Below, in pieces: positions 9,064 through 17,596 of a stretch of 64,000 nt of DNA. This stretch comes from Spirochaetia bacterium (GTDB lineage: Bacteria > Spirochaetota > Spirochaetia > Treponematales > Breznakiellaceae). Below the pieces are notes generated by a model. The model was not told the DNA's origin and ran no database searches. It saw nothing but the letters and a program-made list of their open reading frames with translations. A program made the translations under genes and the position numbers. The stretch spans positions 1 to 64,000 of the forward strand of contig BNUU01000002.1 in NCBI GenBank assembly GCA_025997595.1. The letters are read 5' to 3'. Position 1 is the first letter of the stretch. Every line of letters begins with the position of its first letter.

Positions 9064-9744
9064 ATGAGCAAGGATTTATCAGGAAAGACATTGGGAATTA
9101 TACATGCAGCGGTATTTACCGCTGCTTCATTGGAGCCCATAGCACGGGAGGTAATGCCTGAGGTATCAATTATGCATGCCGGAGATGATACGGTACAGCG
9201 GGACAATTTAAGCGCCCCTGTAGGGACCATCCCAAAGGCGAATTTTTACAAATTTGCCACCTTTGCCCGTTTTTTTGAGGATGCCGGTATCGACCTTATC
9301 GTGCTGGCCTGTTCTACGTTTAATCAGGCAGTTGAATTTGCCCGGCCCATGATCCGGGTACCTATGCTGCAAATCGATCGGCCCATGATGGAAAAGGCGG
9401 TTGCTACGGGGAAACGGATCGGTCTAATCGGAACCCTGCCATCCACCATGCCCTCTTCTGAACGGTTGTTGCGTCAATGCGCTGCCGATGCGGGGAAGGA
9501 GATTGAGGTTGTATCGGTGTTGAATGACAAGGCCTTTAAGATTCTGCGTGCAGGCGATCCTGCAACCCACAATGCCATGGTTCTGGAAGATATCAAACGG
9601 GTAAGTTCCCAGGTTGATTGTATCGTCTTGGCGCAGGGGTCCATGTCGGTACTTGAAAAAGATGTTGCCAGGAATGTAGTTCCGGTATATACATCTCCCC
9701 GGCTTGCCTTTGAACGGGCACGGACCATGCTGGAACAAATGTAG
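9064..9744 (+). CDS. Aspartate/glutamate racemase superfamily protein
   Basis: This 226-residue protein has the two-lobed Asp/Glu/hydantoin racemase fold. The N-terminal half contains the nucleophilic-cysteine region VLACSTFNQA. The equivalent of the second catalytic cysteine is replaced in VDCIVLAQGSMSVLE, where Gln stands before GSM, so a classical two-base racemase mechanism is doubtful. The start at 9064 is set by GGAGG eight bases upstream; a TTG at 9028 would precede that site. It follows the GH39-like gene closely and is probably co-transcribed. The role may be an isomerase, lyase or binding function in catabolism of the imported compound. Confidence 0.75.
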   Translation: MSKDLSGKTLGIIHAAVFTAASLEPIAREVMPEVSIMHAGDDTVQRDNLSAPVGTIPKANFYKFATFARFFEDAGIDLIVLACSTFNQAVEFARPMIRVPMLQIDRPMMEKAVATGKRIGLIGTLPSTMPSSERLLRQCAADAGKEIEVVSVLNDKAFKILRAGDPATHNAMVLEDIKRVSSQVDCIVLAQGSMSVLEKDVARNVVPVYTSPRLAFERARTMLEQM

Positions 9745-9793
9745 GTCCCTTACGGGACGGAGTTGGGTGTATGAAAATTGGGTACTGCTTGAA

Positions 9794-9891
9794 GGGGTCT
9801 GATACCCCGCCCCTTGGGGCGGTTAAAAGGTATTAGACCCCTGAATATAACCACCTTACGAGAACTACATACCTCGTCCTTTAGGGCGAGG
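9794..9891. repeat. Nested palindromes, possible IS200/IS605-type end relic
   Basis: GGGGTCTGATACC (9794-9806) pairs with GGTATTAGACCCC (9829-9841) with one mismatch. It encloses a second stem, CCGCCCC-TT-GGGGCGG (9807-9822). About 30 bases later comes a small hairpin, CCTCG-TCC TTTA GGGCGAGG (9872-9891). Subterminal hairpins of this kind mark the ends of IS200/IS605 elements, but no tnpA or tnpB remnant is visible nearby. The 338-bp gap between the racemase-family gene and the next CDS contains only these structures, the terminator and one more palindrome. Confidence 0.35.
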
Positions 9892-9958
9892 TTGTTGATT
9901 AAAATTGGCAGGCAGTAAAGGATTTTATGTCGATAAAAAAAGAAGTGTTTTGTATATT

Positions 9959-10002
9959 GGACTTGTTCTACAACCCGGTTGGTTGCCGAACAAGTCCTTT
10001 TT
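9959..10002 (+). terminator. Rho-independent terminator
   Basis: The inverted repeat GGACTTGTTC (9959-9968) / GAACAAGTCC (9988-9997) is followed immediately by TTTTT. It lies downstream of the importer, glycosidase and racemase genes and probably ends their transcript. Confidence 0.65.
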
Positions 10003-10010
10003 AAGCGGTT

Positions 10011-10040
10011 GTTGTTCAGAAACTTCAGTTTCTGAACAAC
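10011..10040. repeat. Perfect 14-bp-arm palindrome
   Basis: Arms GTTGTTCAGAAACT and AGTTTCTGAACAAC are separated by TC. It sits 43 bp before the next gene and just after the terminator. The core resembles other small GTTTC...GAAAC palindromes in the window (for example 63971-63991), so it may be a short dispersed palindromic element or an operator for the gene at 10083. Confidence 0.6.
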
Positions 10041-10082
10041 TCTATTGCCATAGACGCCGTTTTTGAACAATATAGTACCATA

Positions 10083-11465
10083 ATGAGATTGAGAATCCCC
10101 CTGTTTTGGCTGCCGTTCTTTTTTGCGTTTTTTCTGACCGGGTGTGGGCTTAAACCGCAGGAATCCGGGACAAGCCCCGATCCGCGTACAGGGCCGAACC
10201 TGGTCATTTTTTTCGTGGAGAACCGCGCCGCCCGGCGGACGGCGCAGGCCATCGCCCAAACAACCGGGGGGGATTTGTTTGATATCGGCGGTAAAGAGCC
10301 TCTGCCGGATCTGCTTGACTATGAAACTTTTTTTGTCGGAGGCTCCCTCAAAGAAGGACAGATCCCGGCGCCCTTGGCGGATTTTCTTGCCCGGACAGAT
10401 TTCATCGATGGCAGGGTTATCCCCTTTTGGACAAGCCGGGAGGAGACCGGGGATTTGAATGGAGAATTTGAAAAACTCATCCGGGGTGGGCGGTTCCTTT
10501 GTGGCGGGGGTTTTCATTTTAACAGGCGGTGGGTAAGGGCCAAAGAAATCAACGGGATGGTCGAGACCTGGGCGGTTGCTCCCCTGGCGGAACTGGAACT
10601 TCGCCGGGCCGCCGGGGGGGACCTGGCGGAGGACATGGTAAAACTATTTTCAGCGGCCTATCCTGAGCGGATCGGGCCTGCGGTTTTCGAGGACGGTGAG
10701 TGGACCTTTGAAATGGACGGGAAACGCTGGCAGTACGCCCAGAGCAGGTTTCTCCCCAAGGAGGATGCGGACAGGCCGGAAGAATTCCGTCCCCTGTACC
10801 TGTACCGCTATGCCCTCGAAAGCCGGGATGATCCAAACTCCTGGCAGCCCCTGGCGGATCAGGTTCTTTCCCGGCGTTTTTCTTCTTATTTTTCCCGGGG
10901 CCGTTTTTCATCAAATCCCGGCGCCCTTCGTTCTCCCTTTTACGAAAACCTCTGGCAGGCCCGCAACAGGGAGGAGGCTTTTTCGCAGCAGCAGCGGATC
11001 ACTTTTTTGGGATGGTCCGTGCCGGTACACCGGGGCATAGCCGCCCCGCTTAAAAAGGCCGAAGCGCGTATTTTGGCGCTGGCGGAAATAGACCCGAAAA
11101 TACAGGGGTGGATCAAAAATCTGGACAGTATAAGCAGCTGGAATTGGCGGAACATCGCGGGCAGTCAAAACCGCAGCTTTCATGCTTATGGGGTGGCGGT
11201 AGATCTGTTGATGAAGGCCCAGCCGGGCATGGAAACCTACTGGCAATGGACCGCCGCCAAGGGGATTGACTGGCGTTCCCTACCCTCCGAAAAGCGGCAG
11301 AACCCGCCCTCCGCTGTGATCCGGATCTTTGAGGAACAGGGCTTTATCTGGGGAGGCAGGTGGGCCTGGTACGATACCATGCACTTTGAATATCACCCGG
11401 AACTTCTGATTTTTGGAACAGGCAGGAAGCCGGAAGTCTCATTCGTCCAGGGAATTACAGGTTAA
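10083..11465 (+). CDS. Lipoprotein fusing a flavodoxin-like domain to an M15 D,D/L,D-carboxypeptidase domain
   Basis: A 460-residue exported protein with a signal peptide ending in lipobox FLTGC (Cys21). Residues about 37-150 look like a flavodoxin fold: NLVIFFVENRAARRTAQAIAQ followed by DLFDIG, YETFFVGGSL and VIPFWTSREETGDL. A long linker region leads to a C-terminal peptidase M15 (VanY/M15_4) domain, with zinc-site motifs SFHAYGVAVDL and WYDTMHFEYHPE plus WGGRW. The peptidase part should trim peptidoglycan stem peptides in the periplasm. Flavodoxins normally work in the cytosol, so this fold on the export side is odd and may have lost FMN. Its stop overlaps the convergent stop of the next operon by three bases. 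Confidence 0.8.
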   Translation: MRLRIPLFWLPFFFAFFLTGCGLKPQESGTSPDPRTGPNLVIFFVENRAARRTAQAIAQTTGGDLFDIGGKEPLPDLLDYETFFVGGSLKEGQIPAPLADFLARTDFIDGRVIPFWTSREETGDLNGEFEKLIRGGRFLCGGGFHFNRRWVRAKEINGMVETWAVAPLAELELRRAAGGDLAEDMVKLFSAAYPERIGPAVFEDGEWTFEMDGKRWQYAQSRFLPKEDADRPEEFRPLYLYRYALESRDDPNSWQPLADQVLSRRFSSYFSRGRFSSNPGALRSPFYENLWQARNREEAFSQQQRITFLGWSVPVHRGIAAPLKKAEARILALAEIDPKIQGWIKNLDSISSWNWRNIAGSQNRSFHAYGVAVDLLMKAQPGMETYWQWTAAKGIDWRSLPSEKRQNPPSAVIRIFEEQGFIWGGRWAWYDTMHFEYHPELLIFGTGRKPEVSFVQGITG

Positions 11466-12265
11466 TAAGCTGCATGTTCGTTTCCCCCCGCCCTCAGCAA
11501 CTCTCGCGTATACCCATGCTGTGGCTTTGTGTAGACTTCCTCCGCCGTCCCCTGTTCCAGAATCCGCCCCTCCCGCATCACGGCGATGCGGTCGCAGAGG
11601 TAGTACACCTGGCTGAGGTTGTGCCCGATGAAGACCATCCCCAGCCCCAGGCGCTCATGCAGATCCCGGAAGAGGTTTAAAATCTGCGCCCCCACGGAAA
11701 CATCCAGGGCGTTTACCGCTTCGTCGGCGATGATGAGGCGGGGCCTGAGCATTAGTGCGCAGCCGATGCAGATCCGCTGTTTCTGTCCCACCGATAATTC
11801 ATTCACCCGCCGGTCCTTATAGGATGAATCAAGCCCCACGAGGTCGAGTATTTCGTCCACCCCTTTGAGCCGTTCCTGTTTGCTGCCCAGTTTGTGCACC
11901 CGCAGGGGTTCTTCCAACAGCCAACCGGCGCGCTTCACAGGGTTCAGTGATGCTGCGGGGTCCTGAAAAACCGCCTGTACTCTGTGGGCCATTTCCCGGC
12001 GGCGTTTGGCGCGGCCCCTGCTTTCCTGCTGTACCCCGTCGATAAAAATATCCCCTTCGTAGGCGATAAGTCCCAGAATACAGCGTCCTAAGGTGGTTTT
12101 GCCGCACCCCGATTCACCCACCAGACCGAAGATTTCCCCCGGCGCAATTTCAATGTTGATGTTGTCCAGTACGGGCTTTGCAATCCGTTTGCCCACAATA
12201 CCCCATGCGTGGCTGATGTAGGTATTGGATACTCCCCGGATAGATAAGAGGCTTTCAGTTGCCAT
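11462..12265 (-). CDS. ABC transporter ATP-binding protein, OppF/DppF type (short C-terminus)
   Basis: A 267-residue ATPase, last gene of a minus-strand five-gene importer. Walker A is GESGCGKTTLGRC, the Q-loop is FQDPAASLNP, the signature region is LSVGQKQRICIGCAL (Val replaces the first Gly of LSGGQ), and Walker B is LIIADEAVNALDV. The protein lacks the C-terminal cysteine extension found in the other three ATPases of this class here and ends soon after the transmission region. The start at 12265 ([11 protein letters not shown]) follows a CAGGAGG site; longer in-frame readings up to 12520 run through the upstream gene. It overlaps that gene by 11 bp. Confidence 0.88.
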   Translation of the reverse strand: MATESLLSIRGVSNTYISHAWGIVGKRIAKPVLDNINIEIAPGEIFGLVGESGCGKTTLGRCILGLIAYEGDIFIDGVQQESRGRAKRRREMAHRVQAVFQDPAASLNPVKRAGWLLEEPLRVHKLGSKQERLKGVDEILDLVGLDSSYKDRRVNELSVGQKQRICIGCALMLRPRLIIADEAVNALDVSVGAQILNLFRDLHERLGLGMVFIGHNLSQVYYLCDRIAVMREGRILEQGTAEEVYTKPQHGYTRELLRAGGNEHAAY

Positions 12266-13241
12266 GACGGGCCTCCTGTTCCGCAAGCACACAGTGGACC
12301 CGGTGGCCGCCGCCAAGATCGGTTTCCGCAGGAAAACTATTTTTGCATTGAGTCGCAGCTTTACTGCACCGGGGATTAAAGGGGCAGCCTGCGGGGCGGC
12401 CTTCTTCAAGTGACGGCACCTTTCCGGGAATGCTGGCCAATGGTTTGCCCTTATGCTCCCGGTCCGGGATGGAACCCAAAAGCCCCCGTGTGTATTCGTG
12501 TACGGGGTGGGTGAATACATCTTTTACTACACCTGATTCCACAATTTTTCCCGCATACATCACCAGCACCCGGTCGCAGAGCCGGCTGATTACGCTGAGG
12601 TCGTGGGAGATAAAAAGGATCGAGGTTCCCAATTCGGTGTTTATTTTTTTCAGGAGATCCAGAATCTGAACCTGAATAGTCACGTCCAGCGCCGTGGTGG
12701 GCTCATCGGCGATGAGGAGTTTCGGTTTGCAGATCACCGCCAGGGCGATCATCACCCGCTGGCACATCCCCCCGGAAAGCTGGTGGGGATAGACGGAAAG
12801 GAGTTTTTCAGCATCGCTGAGGCCAAGCTTTTCCATCAGATCAATGACTCTGCGGTGAATAAAAGCCCTGTCCTTTTCGCCGTGGATGGTCAAAGGCTCC
12901 GCGATCTGTGCGCCAATTTTGAGGAGGGGATTTAACGACGATTGGGGTTCCTGAAAGACCATGGAAAGATCATTACCCCGGATATGCTGCATTTCTTCGG
13001 GGGAACGGTTTGAAAGGTCCCGGTCATTAAAGCGGATACTCCCCCCGGTGCGCTCCGCCCCCTGTGAAAGGAGGCCGGGAATGGAAAGGGCGGTAAGGCT
13101 TTTGCCACAGCCCGATTCCCCCACGATCCCAAGGATTTCTCTTGTCCCAACAGTAAAACTAATATTGTCAACGGCGGATAAAATTTTTCTCCCCCTCCGA
13201 ATACCAATGGAAAGGTTTTTTACTTCCAGCAGTGCTTCCAT
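12255..13241 (-). CDS. ABC transporter ATP-binding protein, OppD/DppD type
   Basis: This 328-residue ATPase has Walker [15 protein letters not shown]-loop [12 protein letters not shown], signature [14 protein letters not shown], Walker [13 protein letters not shown] and H-loop SHDLS. The C-terminal cysteine motif (CPFNPRC...QC...HRVHC) is intact. I start it at [11 protein letters not shown] (13241), 14 bp after the permease stop; in-frame sequence further upstream is antisense-like and overlaps the permease gene. It works with the ATPase encoded next in the operon. Confidence 0.9.
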   Translation of the reverse strand: MEALLEVKNLSIGIRRGRKILSAVDNISFTVGTREILGIVGESGCGKSLTALSIPGLLSQGAERTGGSIRFNDRDLSNRSPEEMQHIRGNDLSMVFQEPQSSLNPLLKIGAQIAEPLTIHGEKDRAFIHRRVIDLMEKLGLSDAEKLLSVYPHQLSGGMCQRVMIALAVICKPKLLIADEPTTALDVTIQVQILDLLKKINTELGTSILFISHDLSVISRLCDRVLVMYAGKIVESGVVKDVFTHPVHEYTRGLLGSIPDREHKGKPLASIPGKVPSLEEGRPAGCPFNPRCSKAATQCKNSFPAETDLGGGHRVHCVLAEQEARHGN

Positions 13242-13255
13242 CGTTATCCCCGCAC

Positions 13256-14056
13256 CTACGCATACCGCTGACGGATTCCCTCGCCTAAATAATGAAAGGC
13301 AAGAACCGTCAGCATGATCATGATCCCCGGCGCGAGGGCACACCAGGGGGCGTTAAAAAGAAAGTTCTGGGATTCGGAAAGCATCCGCCCCCAGCTCGGT
13401 ACCGGGGGCTGTATCCCTAAGCCCAAATAGCTCATGGTGGCCTCCGCGAGGATCGCGTTGGAAAGCCCCAGGATCGATGCGGAAAGCAGGGAAGGCAGTA
13501 TATTGGGCAAAATATGCACAAAGATGATCCGGGCATGGGAAACGCCCCACAGTTCCGCTGTTTTTACAAAGTCCTGGTGTTTGTACTGGAGCATGCCGCT
13601 GCGCATGATCCGCACAAAGCTGGGGATGAACAAAATCAGCAGCGCCAGAATCAGGGTTGCTTCCCCGTTGTTTAACAATGCTACCATCACCAGCGCAAGG
13701 AGTATGCCGGGGAAGGCGCTTAATGCGTCCATGAGGCGCATCACGATTTCGTCCAGGAATCCACCGGCGTAACCGGAGACCAGCCCCAGGGCGGAACCGG
13801 CGGCGGCGCTTCCCGCCACGGTGATCAGCGCCGTCAGGAGGGTGTATTTGCCGCCGGTCATGATACGGGAAAACACGTCCCTGCCGAAGTTGTCGGTCCC
13901 CAACAGGTGTTTGAAATCGGGGGGGAGGAAGCGGTTCCCGCTGTCCATGCCGTTGTAATCGTAGGGAAGGTAGAAAAGGCTCACCAGCACCATCCCCCCA
14001 ATCAGCGCCGTGAGCACCGCGCCGATTTTGAAATCCGTTCCCCATGCTGTTTTCAT
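13256..14056 (-). CDS. ABC transporter permease, OppC/DppC type
   Basis: A 266-residue permease with the family block LLGTDNFGRDVFSRIMTGGKYTL, an EAA loop (RSGMLQYKHQDFVKTAELWG) and the terminal segment EATMSYLGLGIQPPVPSWGRML. It lacks the long periplasmic insertion of the OppC-type protein at 4143, so the two importers in this window are not recent duplicates. It lies four bases after the OppB-type permease gene. Confidence 0.9.
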   Translation of the reverse strand: MKTAWGTDFKIGAVLTALIGGMVLVSLFYLPYDYNGMDSGNRFLPPDFKHLLGTDNFGRDVFSRIMTGGKYTLLTALITVAGSAAAGSALGLVSGYAGGFLDEIVMRLMDALSAFPGILLALVMVALLNNGEATLILALLILFIPSFVRIMRSGMLQYKHQDFVKTAELWGVSHARIIFVHILPNILPSLLSASILGLSNAILAEATMSYLGLGIQPPVPSWGRMLSESQNFLFNAPWCALAPGIMIMLTVLAFHYLGEGIRQRYA

Positions 14057-14060
14057 GGTT

Positions 14061-15005
14061 TTACCGTACCCGTATCCGGGGATCGATGCTCTGGATGGCG
14101 ATGTCCACCAGGGTGTTGGCCGCGATCACGATAAAGGCGATGTACACCACCAGGGTCTGCACCATGGGGTAGTCCCGGCTGGTGATCGAAGCGATAAGGA
14201 GCCGCCCGATGCCGGGTATCGTAAAAACCTGTTCAATCACGATGCTGCCGGAAAAAATTTCCCCGATGATCATCCCCAAAAGGGTGACCCCCGGAATGAT
14301 CGCGTTTTTCAGCACATGGACGTAGAGGGTCCGCCGGGGGGAATTACCCTTACTGTAGGCGGTACGCACATAATCGCTGCGGAACTGCTGAAAAACCGAG
14401 GCTCGTAAAAATTTCACCAGTATTGCTGCGTTCGGTATGGCGATGGCAAGGGCGGGGAACACAAGGTAGCCGAGAAAATCGGCGGTATTGGTCCGGTAAT
14501 CAACATAAGCGCCGGGGACAAACAGTTTTAGTATCAGACCGAATATCCAGATAAATAACACCGCGAGAAAAAAACCGGGAAAGGAAATATTTACCGCAGT
14601 TAAAGTGTTCATGCTGCGGTCCAATGCGGAACCTTCTTTTTTCACCGACAGTAATACTGTGGGAATTGAAATAATCAGAATGAAGCCAAGGGCGATGCTT
14701 GCAAGGCTGAATGTCACCGGCAGCCGTTCCCTAATCATCCCGGAAATGGATGCCCCCCGGAAACGGGAGGAGTTCCCCAGATTTCCGGTGAGGAAATTTT
14801 TGAGCCAGCCAATGTACTGCACCGGGAGGGGTTTATCCAGCCCCATCTCGGCGCGCAGCGCTGCTACCTGTTCATCGGTGGCCTCCGTCCCCAAGGCAAG
14901 CAGCGCCGGATCACCGGGGATGATGTTGAAGGCCGCAAAGGTGAACACCGATACCAGAAACAGGGTTAAGAGCGTTATAATCAGCCTTCTTCCGACAAAA
15001 TACAA
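14061..15005 (-). CDS. ABC transporter permease, OppB/DppB type
   Basis: This 314-residue permease starts with the typical OppB helix (LIITLLTLFLVSVFTFAAFNIIPGDP). The loop GLDKPLPVQYIGWLKNFLTGNLG follows, then five more helices and the coupling loop FQQFRSDYVRTAYSKGNSPR. It forms the membrane channel with the following gene product. The gap to the binding-protein gene is 29 bp, consistent with a single operon transcribed from the promoter at 16576-16604. Confidence 0.9.
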   Translation of the reverse strand: MYFVGRRLIITLLTLFLVSVFTFAAFNIIPGDPALLALGTEATDEQVAALRAEMGLDKPLPVQYIGWLKNFLTGNLGNSSRFRGASISGMIRERLPVTFSLASIALGFILIISIPTVLLSVKKEGSALDRSMNTLTAVNISFPGFFLAVLFIWIFGLILKLFVPGAYVDYRTNTADFLGYLVFPALAIAIPNAAILVKFLRASVFQQFRSDYVRTAYSKGNSPRRTLYVHVLKNAIIPGVTLLGMIIGEIFSGSIVIEQVFTIPGIGRLLIASITSRDYPMVQTLVVYIAFIVIAANTLVDIAIQSIDPRIRVR

Positions 15006-15034
15006 TGGGTCTCCTTGAACGCTTAATTCCGGAA

Positions 15035-16546
15035 CTAACGTTCCTTATATATCGTGGAGAAGTCAAACACATACAGGGGGTAATTTACCACCCCGCCGTA
15101 GCGGCCTTTTGGAAAGACCTTGAAACTCTGGATGTCCTGAATATAGACGCTGGCGGCGTCATCGGAAATCGCTTTCTGTGCATCCTGATAAAAAGCGGTG
15201 CGCCTGCCGTCATCGGTCTCCTTCTGAGCCGCGTCGTAGGCCCGGTCATAGTCGGCGCTTTTAAAGTTGATAAAGTTGTCTCCCGCATCGGAACGGTACC
15301 GGGAGAGGAAGCCCCGGGGAGAAACAGTGCCGGCGTCCAGGGAAATGATGGTGGCCTCGTATTTACGGCCGTAGTATACATCGGAAAGCCATGTCGCCCA
15401 ATCAACCAGGCGGATAGTAGCGCTGATGCCCGCCTTTGCCAGCTGGTTCACCGCGACCTGGGCGGTATCAACGTGCATCGTATAATTTGAAGGGACCGTG
15501 ATTTCAAGGTTGAAGCCCTTGGCGTAGCCCGCCTCCGCAAGGAGGGCCCTGGCCCGGCTCACATCAACCGGATAGGGATTTGCCAGGGACTTGTTGTAGT
15601 ACGTGGTCAGCCCCGGAATGAGGGCGCTCCCCGAAGCATAGCCCCGGCCGTAAAAGGCGGTCTCGATGATCTCGTTCACGTCGATGGCGTAGTTGATGGC
15701 CTGCCGCACCCGGACATCCTCCAGGGGCTTGACGGCGTTGTTCAGGGCCAGAAGCTGTACCGAGTTGGAATTGCTTGACACGATGTCGTACCTGGCCTCA
15801 TCGATCTGTTCGAGCAGGGAGCCGGTAACCCCCGCGCCGTCGATGTTCCCCCCCTGAAGACTCAAGAGCAGGGCGTCCGAATCGGCCGCAAAGACGAGGG
15901 TCACCTTGTCCAGCTTGGGAAGACCTGTGTTCCAGTAATCGGGGTTCTTTTTCAGTACCAGTGACTGCTGGGGGGTGTAACTTTCGATGATGAAGGGCCC
16001 GGTGCCGATGGGGTTCTTCTCCCGGTCGGCGTTGCCTGCGGGCACAATCCCGATGGTGAGGTAGGTGAGAAATTCCGTGTCCGGCGCTTTCAGGGTGATC
16101 CTGATGTCCCGGCTGCCCAAGGCTTCAACTTTTTCAATCCGGGTGAAGCCTGGAAATTTCTCTTTGATGGCCGCGTTCAGGGCAAATTCCGCGTCCTTAA
16201 TGGTGACGATGGACCCATCGTGGAATTTGACCCCCTCCCGCAGGGTAAAGTTGTAAACCAGGCCGTTCTGTTCAATGGTCCATCGTTCCGCGATGGCAGG
16301 TTGCATGTTCCCATCGGTATCGGGCTTTACCAGCCCTTCAAAGACATTAAAGAGGATACTCCGGCCGTCCGCCGTGTTGGCGGCGCTTAAGGGGTCCAGG
16401 GTTGTGGGCTCGGAGGTAAAGCCGTAACGGAGTTCGGCGGGGCCCTTGTTTTCCGCACTGCCTGAGTCCTTTTTACAACCCACAAAAAGCGCAGCGGAAA
16501 CCAGTACCAGCGCAAGTGCCGTAACTGTCAATTTTTTTATGTTCAT
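15035..16546 (-). CDS. ABC transporter family-5 substrate-binding lipoprotein
   Basis: A 503-residue SBP_bac_5 lipoprotein. The signal peptide ends in ALFVGC (acylated Cys24), followed by a Ser/Lys-rich linker. Conserved segments include LRYGFTSEPTTLDPL, LREGVKFHDGSIVTIKDAEFAL and VRVRQAINYAIDVNEI. This size and motif set match dipeptide/oligopeptide-binding proteins (DppA type) more closely than the longer paralogue at 1191. The start at 16546 is supported by AAGGAG upstream. It heads the minus-strand operon and diverges from the sensory operon at 16616. Confidence 0.9.
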   Translation of the reverse strand: MNIKKLTVTALALVLVSAALFVGCKKDSGSAENKGPAELRYGFTSEPTTLDPLSAANTADGRSILFNVFEGLVKPDTDGNMQPAIAERWTIEQNGLVYNFTLREGVKFHDGSIVTIKDAEFALNAAIKEKFPGFTRIEKVEALGSRDIRITLKAPDTEFLTYLTIGIVPAGNADREKNPIGTGPFIIESYTPQQSLVLKKNPDYWNTGLPKLDKVTLVFAADSDALLLSLQGGNIDGAGVTGSLLEQIDEARYDIVSSNSNSVQLLALNNAVKPLEDVRVRQAINYAIDVNEIIETAFYGRGYASGSALIPGLTTYYNKSLANPYPVDVSRARALLAEAGYAKGFNLEITVPSNYTMHVDTAQVAVNQLAKAGISATIRLVDWATWLSDVYYGRKYEATIISLDAGTVSPRGFLSRYRSDAGDNFINFKSADYDRAYDAAQKETDDGRRTAFYQDAQKAISDDAASVYIQDIQSFKVFPKGRYGGVVNYPLYVFDFSTIYKER

Positions 16547-16575
16547 AAGTACTCCTTGTAGTACCAACTGCTTCT

Positions 16576-16604
16576 ATTATACCGAAGGAATCCCCCCGAT
16601 TCAA
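16576..16604 (-). promoter_or_regulatory. Sigma-70 promoter for the second family-5 importer
   Basis: On the minus strand, TTGAAT (16604-16599) is followed by 17 bp and a perfect TATAAT (16581-16576). The transcript would start about 25 bases before the ribosome binding site of the binding-protein gene. The 69-bp divergent intergenic region also has to hold the start signals of the sensory operon at 16616. Confidence 0.75.
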
Positions 16605-16615
16605 CGGCAGCGGCA

Positions 16616-17596
16616 ATGGCTATTACGCCCAATCCATGGTACATTAAACCCGTGAAACGCCTGTTCCGGCTCGTTATTATCGTCTTTAGTATCCTCTCCG
16701 TGGGGGCGTTCCTCGTCTCCTCCTGGATGGTCAGGAATCTGTATACACGCCAGGCCGCCGTCAGGACGGCGCCCCTGAATTATCATTTTTCCCTGTACCT
16801 GCCGGACAATCAAAATGCCTTCTTTACCGAGATTATCCGGGGGGCGGAACGGGCGGCGGCGGAGGCAAACGCGGCGATTTCAATCCATTCCATCGATCCC
16901 GGGAAGAATGAGCTGGAAATGGCTGCCTATACCGGGGTGGACGGGGTTATCGTCTGCCCCTATCTGGAAGATGCCCTGGCCCGCAGGCAGCTTGAAAAAC
17001 TGGGTCAGATTCCGGTGGTGATCATCAACCACAATATCCCCAACGATCAACCCTGGCCCTTTATCGGCGCCAACAATTTTGATATGGGCCGCAGGTTGGG
17101 GGCCGAGACGGGCAGGATAACCGATGGCCCCATACGGCTTGCCCTGGTGTACAGCGATAAGGCGCCGGGTATCTACGGCGAGCGGGAACTGGTGGAAATG
17201 GGCATCGCCAACGCCCTGGGAGACCGGCTTGGAGCGCCGATCCTGGAATACCGCACCAACCTGAACCCCCTGGACGCGGAGGCCCTGCTCTACCGGCTGC
17301 TGCCCCGGGCCGGTATCAATACCATCATCTTTACCGATGCCAACGATACCCTTGCCGCCGCCCAGACCCTCATTGATATGAACCTCGTGGGGCAGGTTCA
17401 GGTTATCGGGTTCGGGGACGATCCGGGAATCCTGGAAAATATCAGGAAGGGGGTTATCGCCGCCACCGTGGTAACCAACCCTGAACGGATTGGCTACGAG
17501 GCGGTACGATCCCTGGCGACCCTGCGGAGCACGGGATATACCTCCACCTCCATTGATACGGGTATCGAAATTATCGATCAGCGGAGCCTGCAATGA
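16616..17596 (+). CDS. Membrane-anchored periplasmic sugar-binding-protein-like sensor
   Basis: This 326-residue protein has one N-terminal transmembrane helix (LVIIVFSILSVGAFLVSSWMV, residues about 18-38) and no lipobox. A complete LacI-type periplasmic-binding fold follows (NYHFSLYLPDNQNAFFTEIIRGAERAA, GVDGVIVCPY, VIGFGDDPGIL). It is tethered outside the inner membrane, so it is more likely to sense sugar than deliver it. It overlaps the histidine kinase gene by 4 bp (ATGA). The arrangement matches the XylFII-LytS-YesN type of three-part sugar sensor described in Clostridium beijerinckii. The start is uncertain: no clear ribosome binding site precedes 16616, and a GTG at 16650 is an alternative. 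Confidence 0.8.
   Translation: MAITPNPWYIKPVKRLFRLVIIVFSILSVGAFLVSSWMVRNLYTRQAAVRTAPLNYHFSLYLPDNQNAFFTEIIRGAERAAAEANAAISIHSIDPGKNELEMAAYTGVDGVIVCPYLEDALARRQLEKLGQIPVVIINHNIPNDQPWPFIGANNFDMGRRLGAETGRITDGPIRLALVYSDKAPGIYGERELVEMGIANALGDRLGAPILEYRTNLNPLDAEALLYRLLPRAGINTIIFTDANDTLAAAQTLIDMNLVGQVQVIGFGDDPGILENIRKGVIAATVVTNPERIGYEAVRSLATLRSTGYTSTSIDTGIEIIDQRSLQ

Noticed and set aside
11462-16546. The two family-5 importers as a recent tandem duplication
   Set aside because: Binding proteins differ in length and sequence, the OppC-type permeases differ by a large insertion, and one OppF-type ATPase lacks the C-terminal cysteine domain.
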